Assembly: GCA_001701165.1 (NCBI GenBank)
Contig: DAAP01000036.1
Coordinates: 1-62,821, forward strand
Direction of reading: 5' to 3'
DNA length: 62,821 nucleotides
Source: Bacteroidales bacterium H4
GTDB lineage: Bacteria; Bacteroidota; Bacteroidia; Bacteroidales; Muribaculaceae
The translations under genes and the position numbers were made by a program. Below the pieces are notes generated by a model. That model was not told the DNA's origin and did no database searches. It worked only from the letters and a program-made list of their open reading frames with translations. Position 1 is the stretch's first letter. Each line of letters begins with the position of its first letter. Shown here one piece after another: positions 7,823 through 15,825 of the stretch.

Positions 7823-10372
7823 ATGGAGAATAAATTTTCAAAGGAAATACACGAAATAATCAAGCAAAGCACACAACTGGCCACGCGTCACAATGTCAAA
7901 ACATTGCGGCCGGAATTTCTATTACTTGCCATGAGCGATGAAGCCAATTGCGGCTATAGGTTACTGACCGGGGTGAGCGATGACGCCACTGTGCGCAGAC
8001 TGTTTGACAACCTTGATGACGGACTTTACGACCTAGACGACAATGGGGACGGCCAATTCAGCGTGAGCACATTGACCAACCGTATAGTCAAGCTCAGCAC
8101 CTTGGAAGCCCGTATATTGCACGATGATACCATCGACTGCCGGCACTTGATGCTGGCCATGTTCCACAATTGCGAAATAAGCGGAATGGAATTCCTTAAG
8201 CCTTTCATACTTGCGGGCATAACTTATGACCGCCTCTTTGCCGAGGCTTCGAATGGCAACGGCACCACGCAGACGGCCGAGACCGAACAGGCGGAGGCAG
8301 CCGTTGGCTCTTTTGGCGACACGGACGACGGCGATATAGCCGAAGCACCGGGAGAGAAACCGCAAGGTAGTAATAGCCCGTCTCGCGGCTCGCACAAGTC
8401 TGCCAAGGGAGCGGCATCGGACACACCGATGTTGGACAAGTTCGGACACGACATGACACGCGCCGCCGCCGAAGACAAACTCGACCCGGTGGTCGGCCGC
8501 GAAACCGAGATAGAACGTCTTGCACAAATCCTAAGCCGACGCAAGAAGAACAACCCCGTACTGATAGGCGAACCCGGCGTGGGCAAAAGCGCCATCGTCG
8601 AGGGTCTGGCACTGCGCATCATACACCGCCAGGTGCCGCGCGTACTTTTTGGCAAGCGCGTAGTATCACTAGACATGGCTTCCATAGTGGCCGGCACAAA
8701 ATACCGCGGCGAATTTGAGGAACGCATCAAGAACATTCTTGACGAACTGGCCAAAAACCCTGACGTCATACTATTTATTGATGAGATACACACCATTGTC
8801 GGCGCCGGCAACGCACAAGGCTCCATGGATGCAGCCAATATGCTCAAACCGGCTCTGGCTCGCGGCGAGATACAGTGCATCGGGGCCACAACACTGGACG
8901 AATACCGCAAAAACATCGAAAAGGACGGAGCCCTCGAACGACGCTTCCAAAAGGTAATGGTCGAACCGACCACGATTGCCGAAACGCTCGAAATACTCAA
9001 CAACATCAAGGAAAAATACGAGCAGCATCACAATGTTGCCTACACGCCCGAGGCTCTTGAAGCCTGCGTTAGCCTCACCGATAGGTATATCAGCGACCGC
9101 AATTTCCCGGACAAAGCCATAGACGCCATGGACGAGGCAGGCTCACGCGTACACATCACCAATATCAAGGCCCCGGAAAAGATTGAGGCCTTGGAGCACG
9201 AAATCGAAGACGCCACCGCAAAGAAACTCGAAGCAGCACGCGCCCAGGACTTTGAACGTGCGGCTACATTCCGCGACAAGGCACAACACCTAACCGACCA
9301 ACTCGAACAGGCAAAGCAGGAATGGGAAAAAACTCTCGAACAGTCCCGCGAAACCGTGGATGCCGACCGCGTAGCCGAAGTGGTAGCCATGATGACGGGC
9401 GTCCCGGTACAGCGCATAGCCATGGCCGAGGGGCGTCGTTTGCTTGAAATGGCTCCGGCACTCAAAAAAAACATCATAGGCCAAGACTCAGCTATCGACA
9501 AAATAGTCAAGGCCATACAACGCAACCGCATAGGGCTCAAAGACCCCAACAAGCCCATAGGCTCTTTCTTGTTTCTGGGCCCCACAGGCGTAGGTAAGAC
9601 TCATTTGGCCAAGTGCTTGGCAAAATACATGTTTGATTCGGCCGAAAACCTGATACGTATAGACATGAGCGAGTACATGGAGAAGTTCACCGTATCACGT
9701 CTCGTGGGTGCGCCTCCCGGATACGTGGGATACGAAGAGGGCGGGCAATTGACCGAGCGCGTGCGACGCCACCCCTACTCCATCGTGCTGCTGGACGAAG
9801 TGGAGAAAGCACATCCTGACGTATTCAACCTCTTGCTGCAAGTGATGGACGAAGGCCGCCTCACCGACAGCCTTGGAAGGCACATAGATTTCAAAAATAC
9901 GATAATAATAATGACCAGCAATGTCGGCTCGCGCCAACTCAAGGAATTTGGTAGCGGCGTCGGCTTTACCACAGATGATGCGTCAACCAAGGAGTACAGC
10001 CAAAGCGTCATTCGTAAGGCGCTCAACAAAACTTTCTCGCCCGAATTCCTCAACCGCGTGGACGACATCGTGATGTTCGATCAACTGGATCGCGATGCAA
10101 TATTCCGCATCATCGACATCGAGTTGGCCGGATTCTACCGACGCGTAGCCGATTTGGGTTACACGCTCGAATTGACCGATGCTGCTAAAAATTACGTAGC
10201 CGACAAGGGATACGACCGACAATATGGCGCTCGACCGCTCAAGCGTGCCATACAAAAATATCTCGAGGACCCCTTGGCCGAGATGATAATATCGGCGCAA
10301 GTGATGCCTGCCAATAAGATTGTAATCGATTACGACAAAGACAACGACAGCATAACCAGCGAAATACGCTGA
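7823..10372 (+). CDS. clpC: ClpC/ClpA-type AAA+ unfoldase of the Clp protease
   Basis: Double-ATPase chaperone that unfolds proteins and feeds them to ClpP. From the chosen ATG (MENKFSKEIHEIIKQS) it is 849 residues, normal for ClpC. The frame is open far upstream, but that part is antisense to gyrA and is not coding. The N-terminal Clp-N repeats cover about 1-145, then a charged linker. D1 has Walker A GEPGVGKSA at about 249 and DEIH. A UVR-type segment (about 470-510, AARAQDFERAATFRDKAQ) marks it as ClpC-like. D2 has Walker A GPTGVGKTH at about 586, then the D2-small domain. ClpP and ClpX are encoded at 36610-38759. Confidence 0.93.
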   Translation: MENKFSKEIHEIIKQSTQLATRHNVKTLRPEFLLLAMSDEANCGYRLLTGVSDDATVRRLFDNLDDGLYDLDDNGDGQFSVSTLTNRIVKLSTLEARILHDDTIDCRHLMLAMFHNCEISGMEFLKPFILAGITYDRLFAEASNGNGTTQTAETEQAEAAVGSFGDTDDGDIAEAPGEKPQGSNSPSRGSHKSAKGAASDTPMLDKFGHDMTRAAAEDKLDPVVGRETEIERLAQILSRRKKNNPVLIGEPGVGKSAIVEGLALRIIHRQVPRVLFGKRVVSLDMASIVAGTKYRGEFEERIKNILDELAKNPDVILFIDEIHTIVGAGNAQGSMDAANMLKPALARGEIQCIGATTLDEYRKNIEKDGALERRFQKVMVEPTTIAETLEILNNIKEKYEQHHNVAYTPEALEACVSLTDRYISDRNFPDKAIDAMDEAGSRVHITNIKAPEKIEALEHEIEDATAKKLEAARAQDFERAATFRDKAQHLTDQLEQAKQEWEKTLEQSRETVDADRVAEVVAMMTGVPVQRIAMAEGRRLLEMAPALKKNIIGQDSAIDKIVKAIQRNRIGLKDPNKPIGSFLFLGPTGVGKTHLAKCLAKYMFDSAENLIRIDMSEYMEKFTVSRLVGAPPGYVGYEEGGQLTERVRRHPYSIVLLDEVEKAHPDVFNLLLQVMDEGRLTDSLGRHIDFKNTIIIMTSNVGSRQLKEFGSGVGFTTDDASTKEYSQSVIRKALNKTFSPEFLNRVDDIVMFDQLDRDAIFRIIDIELAGFYRRVADLGYTLELTDAAKNYVADKGYDRQYGARPLKRAIQKYLEDPLAEMIISAQVMPANKIVIDYDKDNDSITSEIR

Positions 10373-10552
10373 TATGGCATAACGCACAACCCACGCTAAC
10401 GATCTTGCATTCAGCCGTCGGTGTCCCATAGAAGTCTCAGCCGAGCGGCAGTACACTTTCGGCACACATCATTGTCTGCGCATCGTCCGCAAATAACGCA
10501 CGTACCGGATGGTTCGATATGCCCGCTCTAAAACGCTGAAAACGCATAATGG

Positions 10553-10584
10553 TTTGCCCATCTGCTGATTTATGCGTACTTTTG
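10553..10584 (+). promoter_or_regulatory. Complete Bacteroidetes promoter (TTTG-N20-TACTTTTG)
   Basis: Both boxes are present at the expected spacing: TTTG at 10553 and TACTTTTG at 10577. It also decides the start of the next gene: an in-frame ATG at 10572 lies inside the promoter, so translation should begin at 10614. The gap 10373-10552 shows nothing else. Confidence 0.65.
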
Positions 10585-10613
10585 CGTCAAAATCCACATA
10601 CAACGATTACATC

Positions 10614-11174
10614 ATGCCCGACAACAGCATACATCCGGACACCAACAGCCAATTCAAAGAAGCCTTGAAACGCTGCCGCAACATCTTTGCGCGCAAGTTG
10701 CAAGACTACGGGCCATCGTGGCGTATCATGCGTCCTGCCGCACTCACCGACCAACTATTAATCAAGGCCAAACGCATACGGACACTCGAAACCACAGGCG
10801 TCAGCCGCGTCGGCGAAGGCATACTGCCCGAATTTGTAGCCTTGGTTAACTATGCCATTGTCGGCACAATACAACTGCGCCACGGATACGCCGACCACAA
10901 AGACATGTCGGTCGACGAAGCATTGGCCCTATACGATGCCACCGCCGACGAGGCATTCACACTCATGCAAGCCAAAAACCATGACTACGGCGAAGCGTGG
11001 CGTATGATGCGCGTATTGTCATACACCGACCTCATACTTACAAAGATTGAACGAATCAAGGAAATTGAGGATCACGACGGAGCCACCTCCGTATCCGAAG
11101 GCATAGACGCCAACTACATGGACATACTCAATTACGCAGTATTCGCAATAATCAAACTCACCGAAACGCGCTGA
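10614..11174 (+). CDS. DUF1599 protein, internally duplicated
   Basis: Small soluble protein of 186 residues from the start placed after the promoter. It consists of two copies of one roughly 75-residue unit. Copy one has LQDYGPSWRIMRPAALTDQL and VGEGILPEFVALVNYAIVG. Copy two has NHDYGEAWRMMRVLSYTDLI and VSEGIDANYMDILNYAVFA. The paired DYG..WR.MR and (S/G)EGI motifs are the DUF1599 hallmark. The function is unknown. Its neighbours, a DoxX/MauE-like membrane protein 5 bases later and then tpiA, are in my recollection usual for Bacteroidales. Confidence 0.88.
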   Translation: MPDNSIHPDTNSQFKEALKRCRNIFARKLQDYGPSWRIMRPAALTDQLLIKAKRIRTLETTGVSRVGEGILPEFVALVNYAIVGTIQLRHGYADHKDMSVDEALALYDATADEAFTLMQAKNHDYGEAWRMMRVLSYTDLILTKIERIKEIEDHDGATSVSEGIDANYMDILNYAVFAIIKLTETR

Positions 11175-11179
11175 CCACT

Positions 11180-12481
11180 ATGGCGGCAACCAAAACCATC
11201 TTAAATATACTGCGCCCCACAGGAATACGCAAGACCGCCATCATTGTATGGGTGTTGCGAGTCATCATAGGCGCCGTCTTCATATTTTCAGGATGGGTCA
11301 AAGCCGTTGATATTTGGGGCGGCACATACAAAATCGGCGAATACCTTGGCGCGTGGCACATAGCACTGCCGGATAGTGTTATTGCACTGCTTGCCGGGGC
11401 ACTGGCCATGGCCGAATTTATGGCCGGTGTCATGATACTCCTCGGATGCTTCAGGCGCATGGCTATAAGGCTCACTGCCATCTTCATGGCAGTCATGACA
11501 GCACTGACACTGTATATATGGATAGCCGACCCAGTCAAAGACTGCGGATGCTTCGGCGATGCTATCATACTATCCAACGCGGCTACTTTTTGGAAAAACA
11601 TAGTCATCGATGCCATGCTCGTTGTATTATGGATAAACAATCACCGTGCCGGGGCACTTGTACACACACGACTGCAATGGTTGGCCGTCATCGCCACCGC
11701 AGCCTTTACCGGGTATATCGAGTACATCGGATACAGAATTCAACCCGTGCAAGACTTCCGCGGATTCGCACCGGGCACTATGCTGGCTCACAATGGCAAC
11801 GATGATAACGTCCGTCTCGTTTATGCCAAAGACGGTATTGAGCAATCTTTTACCGCAGACAGCCTGCCCGATGAAGAAAACGGATGGACATACGTCCGGC
11901 GTGCAACCGACAGCAATAAAGACAACACCTCTTTGGCTTTTATATCTCCGGACGGGGAAGACATCACCGCCGAAGTCATATCTTCAGAAGGCGTTCAGGT
12001 CATACTATTGATACACGACCCTCGGCACTACGGGCGCACTCGCAGCGCTATGGCCAACGAGTTGTACGAAGCACTCACGGCCCACGGCGGCGACATGTTT
12101 GCCGTTGTAGGAGCCGACGATAGCACTGCTGCCGCCTGGGCTAATGAAGCACGTGCCCACTACCCCGTATATACCGCCGATGAAACAGACATCAAGATGC
12201 TGGCACGCGGCAATGGAGCACTCGTATGCCTGCGCGACGGGCACATCATATGGAAACAGAACACGCTGACACTTCCGCACAACTTGGGCGTCAGTGTCAT
12301 GCAGGACGGATTGGCCGTATTAGACGACCCGACATACATCGAAGCTCTGCGCACGGCAGCCTCCGCACGCCACGCTGCCGAGATATACATACTTGTTCTG
12401 GCCATCTTAATGTCTATGACAGCACCGCCGGCCATACGCAATCGTCTCAATGCCAAGACAAAGTCAGCCAAGGCCACCTGA
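11180..12481 (+). CDS. DoxX/MauE-like membrane protein with a cysteine-less thioredoxin-like tail
   Basis: Integral membrane protein of 433 residues. About four N-terminal helices (17-150) carry the family motif KDCGCFGDAI, whose two cysteines suit the redox role of MauE/DoxX proteins. A further helix follows near 160-178. A soluble region (about 180-390) looks thioredoxin-like (VILLIHDPRHYG, then FAVVGADDS), but the usual CxxC position reads DPRH. A last helix lies near 395-415. It begins 5 bases after the DUF1599 gene, so the two are one transcript. The actual redox partner is unknown. Confidence 0.75.
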   Translation: MAATKTILNILRPTGIRKTAIIVWVLRVIIGAVFIFSGWVKAVDIWGGTYKIGEYLGAWHIALPDSVIALLAGALAMAEFMAGVMILLGCFRRMAIRLTAIFMAVMTALTLYIWIADPVKDCGCFGDAIILSNAATFWKNIVIDAMLVVLWINNHRAGALVHTRLQWLAVIATAAFTGYIEYIGYRIQPVQDFRGFAPGTMLAHNGNDDNVRLVYAKDGIEQSFTADSLPDEENGWTYVRRATDSNKDNTSLAFISPDGEDITAEVISSEGVQVILLIHDPRHYGRTRSAMANELYEALTAHGGDMFAVVGADDSTAAAWANEARAHYPVYTADETDIKMLARGNGALVCLRDGHIIWKQNTLTLPHNLGVSVMQDGLAVLDDPTYIEALRTAASARHAAEIYILVLAILMSMTAPPAIRNRLNAKTKSAKAT

Positions 12482-12529
12482 TACACTCCTCTGGCCGTCA
12501 CAGCTGTTGCCCATTACAAAAAAAAGCTG

Positions 12530-12537
12530 TAAATTTG
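12530..12537 (+). promoter_or_regulatory. Candidate tpiA promoter
   Basis: TAAATTTG fits TAnnTTTG. A GTTG at 12506 lies 20 bases upstream, near the -33 position. The leader to tpiA would be about 70 bases. Confidence 0.55.
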
Positions 12538-12611
12538 CATCTTGATAGCGAGGCATCCTCTGTCCATCGCAATATAACAAAAAGCAAATCCAAAACAAAT
12601 ACATATCCAAC

Positions 12612-13370
12612 ATGAGAAAGAACATTGTTGCCGGCAACTGGAAAATGAACACCACACTCAGCGCCGGCGTAGAACTTGCATCTCAAGTAGACAACGCACT
12701 CAAAGCAGTAACGCCTAAGTGTGACGTCATCATCTGCGTACCCTTCACTCACCTGGCTTCAGTGAACGCCATAATCACAAATAAAGGCAAACTCGGACTG
12801 GGTGCAGAGAACTGCGCCGACCACGTCAAAGGAGCATATACAGGCGAAGTTTCCGCCGAAATGGTAGCCTCCACCGGCGCCACCTATGTCATCCTCGGCC
12901 ACAGCGAACGACGTCAATACTATGGTGAAACAGCCGAAACCCTCCGCGAAAAAGTGGCCTTGGCTCTCGCCAACGGCTTGACGCCCATATTCTGCATCGG
13001 CGAAGTACTCGAAGAGCGCGAAGCCGGCAAGCACTTCGATGTAGTCAAAGCCCAGCTCGAAGACGGACTGTTCAACCTCTCCGCCGAAGACTTTAGCAAA
13101 ATTATCGTGGCCTACGAACCCGTCTGGGCCATCGGCACTGGCAAGACCGCCACAGCCGAGCAAGCCGAGGAAATCCACAAATACGTACGCGGCGTCATCG
13201 CCGAAAAATACGGCAAAGAAGTAGCCGAAGACACCTCCATACTCTACGGTGGCAGCTGCAAGCCCGGCAACGCCCGCGAGCTCTTTGCACAACCCGACAT
13301 CGACGGCGGTCTCATCGGCGGCGCAGCCCTCAAGTGCGAAGACTTTATGGGTATCGTCAACGCATTCTAA
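12612..13370 (+). CDS. tpiA: Triosephosphate isomerase
   Basis: Interconverts dihydroxyacetone phosphate and glyceraldehyde 3-phosphate in glycolysis and gluconeogenesis; cytoplasmic TIM barrel of 252 residues, the normal length. The active-site residues are all visible: K11 in GNWKMN, H97 in ILGHSERR and E169 in VAYEPVWAIGTG, with phosphate-binding GGS near the C-terminus (LYGGSCKPGN). It has its own candidate promoter. A SPOR-domain gene and folE follow on the same strand. Confidence 0.98.
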   Translation: MRKNIVAGNWKMNTTLSAGVELASQVDNALKAVTPKCDVIICVPFTHLASVNAIITNKGKLGLGAENCADHVKGAYTGEVSAEMVASTGATYVILGHSERRQYYGETAETLREKVALALANGLTPIFCIGEVLEEREAGKHFDVVKAQLEDGLFNLSAEDFSKIIVAYEPVWAIGTGKTATAEQAEEIHKYVRGVIAEKYGKEVAEDTSILYGGSCKPGNARELFAQPDIDGGLIGGAALKCEDFMGIVNAF

Positions 13371-13397
13371 AAGCAACAACACGACTATTAGCAAATT

Positions 13398-13431
13398 GTC
13401 CCCGAAGGCACCCTATATGCCTCCGGGGACA
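13398..13431 (+). terminator. GC-rich hairpin between tpiA and the SPOR gene
   Basis: TGTCCCCG-AGGC pairs with GCCT-CGGGGACA. There is no T tract after it, so it is more likely a processing or attenuating stem, or a mRNA-stabilising 3' structure of tpiA, than a classic terminator. Confidence 0.5.
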
Positions 13432-13477
13432 TATAGCTAAGAAATACCTCACTGCACCCACCAAACAGCCACAGCCA

Positions 13478-13966
13478 ATGAACACACGTCTGCGTACAAT
13501 CACGATAGCATGCGCCACTCTCTGGGCCGCAACTTCCGTAGCTCAAAGCCCGGCAACTGCAATCGAACCCGACAGCGTTGACATAGTGCGCGAGCTCAAC
13601 AACTCGGGACACATACACATCACCCAACCGGCAGAGTTACAACTGCGTTCAAACGCCACAGATGAAGCCGCCGGGGACAACTCGGGCATATCGCGCCCTC
13701 GTGCCGGCACAGGTTTCCGCGTGGAAGTCTTTGCAGACAACAACGTACGAACCGCCAAGTCGCGCGCTACAGCCAAACGTCGCAATCTTATGGCTCGTCT
13801 GCCGCAATACCGCGTGTATCTGACGTTCCAATCTCCGTATTGGCGTGTACGCGTGGGCGATTTCCGCACTCGCGGCGAAGCCGAAGGCGCTATGGCCGAA
13901 ATACGGCGTATATTCCCCTCATATTCGTCAGACCTGCGCATAGTGCGCGACCGTATCAACAAATGA
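13478..13966 (+). CDS. Short exported SPOR-domain protein
   Basis: Protein of 162 residues with an N-terminal signal peptide ending around TSVAQS. The C-terminal half (about 85-158) is a SPOR domain: GFRVEVFADNN, then YRVYLTFQSPYWRVRVGDF and TRGEAEGAMAEIRRIFP. SPOR domains bind denuded peptidoglycan glycan strands, so it should act in the periplasm. The start was chosen because it alone gives a signal peptide; the frame is open further upstream. The stop overlaps the folE start (ATGA). Confidence 0.85.
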   Translation: MNTRLRTITIACATLWAATSVAQSPATAIEPDSVDIVRELNNSGHIHITQPAELQLRSNATDEAAGDNSGISRPRAGTGFRVEVFADNNVRTAKSRATAKRRNLMARLPQYRVYLTFQSPYWRVRVGDFRTRGEAEGAMAEIRRIFPSYSSDLRIVRDRINK

Positions 13967-14571
13967 TGAACCAAACCAAGAACGACAAGCAACAGATTAT
14001 ACCGGACGCCACGCCACAGGTAAACGAAATCGCCGACCATATCCACCGAATACTCGTGCTGTTGGGCGAAGACCCGCAACGCGAAGGCCTGATCAAAACC
14101 CCCATGCGCTACGCCAAGGCTCTATGGTTTCTCACTCAGGGGTATAGGCAGAGTGCCGATGAGATTATCAACCAGGCCATATTTGAGTACGCCGGTTCAA
14201 AAATGATAGTTGTCAAAGACATCGAATTCTATTCGATGTGCGAGCATCATATCCTGCCCTTCTTCGGCACTATGACTATAGGCTATATTCCAAATGGCAA
14301 AATGGTCGGGCTAAGCAAGCTGGCCCGTCTTGTAAACGTATATGCCCGCCGCCTACAGGTGCAGGAACGGCTAACAGCGCAAGTATGTGCCAAGGTGTCC
14401 GAGACGCTGAATGCCCGCGGCGTCATCGTGCATTGCAACGCACATCACCTGTGCATGAAGATGCGCGGCGTCGAAAAACAGGAAGCCACCACCACAACAC
14501 TGGACTACTGCGGAGCTTTTGCCGAGGATTCGGAACTGCGCCGCGAATTTTTGGACGCCATACATCAATAA
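13963..14571 (+). CDS. folE: GTP cyclohydrolase I
   Basis: Converts GTP to 7,8-dihydroneopterin triphosphate, the first step of folate/pterin synthesis. Of 202 residues. The zinc ligands C93 and H96 (MCEHHILPFFG) and C164 (HHLCMKMRGV) are present, as is the GTP-binding GLSKLARLVN..ARRLQ.QERLT segment. The start ATG overlaps the stop of the SPOR gene by four bases, with a second ATG one codon later. The ORF extended upstream is not used, since it would overlap the SPOR gene. Confidence 0.96.
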   Translation: MMNQTKNDKQQIIPDATPQVNEIADHIHRILVLLGEDPQREGLIKTPMRYAKALWFLTQGYRQSADEIINQAIFEYAGSKMIVVKDIEFYSMCEHHILPFFGTMTIGYIPNGKMVGLSKLARLVNVYARRLQVQERLTAQVCAKVSETLNARGVIVHCNAHHLCMKMRGVEKQEATTTTLDYCGAFAEDSELRREFLDAIHQ

Positions 14572-14640
14572 AACGATGCCATATTGCATCGCCAAACGGA
14601 CAAAGGTATAGGTCAAAAGAAGTACACTACAGCACAAGAC

Positions 14641-15081
14641 ATGGGACGACTCATAGCCATAGACTTCGGACGCAAACGTTGCGGCATTGCCGTCACCGAT
14701 GTTCTAAGACTTATCGCCAACCCGGTGGACACCATACCTACAGCACAGTTGACATCATATATCAAGGCGTACATAGCAGCTAATGACGTTGATGCCGTAG
14801 TCGTCGGGCTACCTAGGCAGATGGACGGCACCCCCAGCGATTCGACACGCTACCTGACCCCGACCATCAATCGTCTGCGCAAAGATATAGCCCCCGTACC
14901 CATAGTATTCTACGATGAGCGCTTCACTTCGGTACTGGCACATCGAGCAATGATTGACAGCGGAATGCATAAGATGGCGCGACGCGACAAGGCAGTGGTA
15001 GACAAGATTTCGGCAGCAATAATCCTCAACGACTACCTGTCTTCATCATCCGGCACGACCGGTACATCGGGACTACAATGA
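14641..15081 (+). CDS. ruvX: RuvX/YqgF family nuclease
   Basis: Putative pre-16S rRNA nuclease / Holliday junction resolvase of the RNase H fold, 146 residues. The start MGRLIAIDFGRKRCGIAVTD carries the first catalytic aspartate (D8). VVVGLPRQMDGTPSD and FYDERFTSVLA hold the later acidic and Ser/Thr motifs. Terminal SSSSGTTGTSG is a flexible tail. It lies 69 bases after folE and is followed by def; the ruvX-def pairing is, to my knowledge, conserved in Bacteroidales. Confidence 0.9.
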   Translation: MGRLIAIDFGRKRCGIAVTDVLRLIANPVDTIPTAQLTSYIKAYIAANDVDAVVVGLPRQMDGTPSDSTRYLTPTINRLRKDIAPVPIVFYDERFTSVLAHRAMIDSGMHKMARRDKAVVDKISAAIILNDYLSSSSGTTGTSGLQ

Positions 15082-15124
15082 CCCGTACAATACAAAGACA
15101 CACAATAAAACAAATATATACACA

Positions 15125-15691
15125 ATGACATTACCTATATACTTGTTGGGCCAACCGGTGCTACGCAAGCAATGCGAAGACATCACGCCCGAGTATCCCG
15201 AGCTTAAAAAACTCGTGGCCGACATGTTTGACACCATGTATGCCAGTGAAGGCGTAGGCTTGGCCGCGCCGCAGATAGGGCGCGCCGACCGCATCGTTGT
15301 CATAGATGCTTCACCCGTGAGCGATGTCTTTCCCGAATGTGTTGACCGCCGTATGACGCTCATCAACCCACGCGTAACCGTGCTCGATGGCGAAAACATC
15401 AGCCGCAGCGAGGGGTGCCTCAGCCTCCCCGGCATCGCCGAAGACGTCAAGCGAATCGAGCATATACGCCTACAATGGCTCGATGAAGACTTCAACGAAC
15501 ACGATGAGGAGATTTCCGGATATCTGGCACGCATAATCCAGCACGAGTGCGATCATCTTGAAGGTAAGGTCTTCACCGACCACCTGTCCGCAATACGGCG
15601 TCAACTGATACGCGGACGGCTCAACAATATTCTGTCCGGGCGCGTATCCGTTGACTACCCGGTACGTTTCGCCAAACCGCACCGCCGTTAA
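15125..15691 (+). CDS. def: Peptide deformylase
   Basis: Removes the formyl group from the N-terminal methionine of new proteins; metal hydrolase of 188 residues. All three family motifs are visible: GVGLAAPQIG (44-52), EGCLSLPG with the metal ligand C98, and QHECDHLEG with H140, E141 and H144. It is 43 bases after ruvX. Confidence 0.97.
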   Translation: MTLPIYLLGQPVLRKQCEDITPEYPELKKLVADMFDTMYASEGVGLAAPQIGRADRIVVIDASPVSDVFPECVDRRMTLINPRVTVLDGENISRSEGCLSLPGIAEDVKRIEHIRLQWLDEDFNEHDEEISGYLARIIQHECDHLEGKVFTDHLSAIRRQLIRGRLNNILSGRVSVDYPVRFAKPHRR

Positions 15692-15825
15692 ACACGCAGA
15701 TACATATCCGCATCCGCCTATCATCCAAGACACGACATACACGGGTATACATCCCCATCGCATGCACGGATGACATGGCGAACACAACCCCACACGATTC
15801 ATCAACCAAACAATCAACATACACA

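Noticed and set aside
12759..13394. 211-codon open frame opposite tpiA
   Set aside because: It is antisense to an intact tpiA gene; its Val/Phe/Gly-rich composition is a codon-bias shadow.
13334..13477. Upstream extension of the SPOR gene
   Set aside because: It starts inside tpiA and crosses a strong hairpin; the later ATG gives a proper signal peptide.
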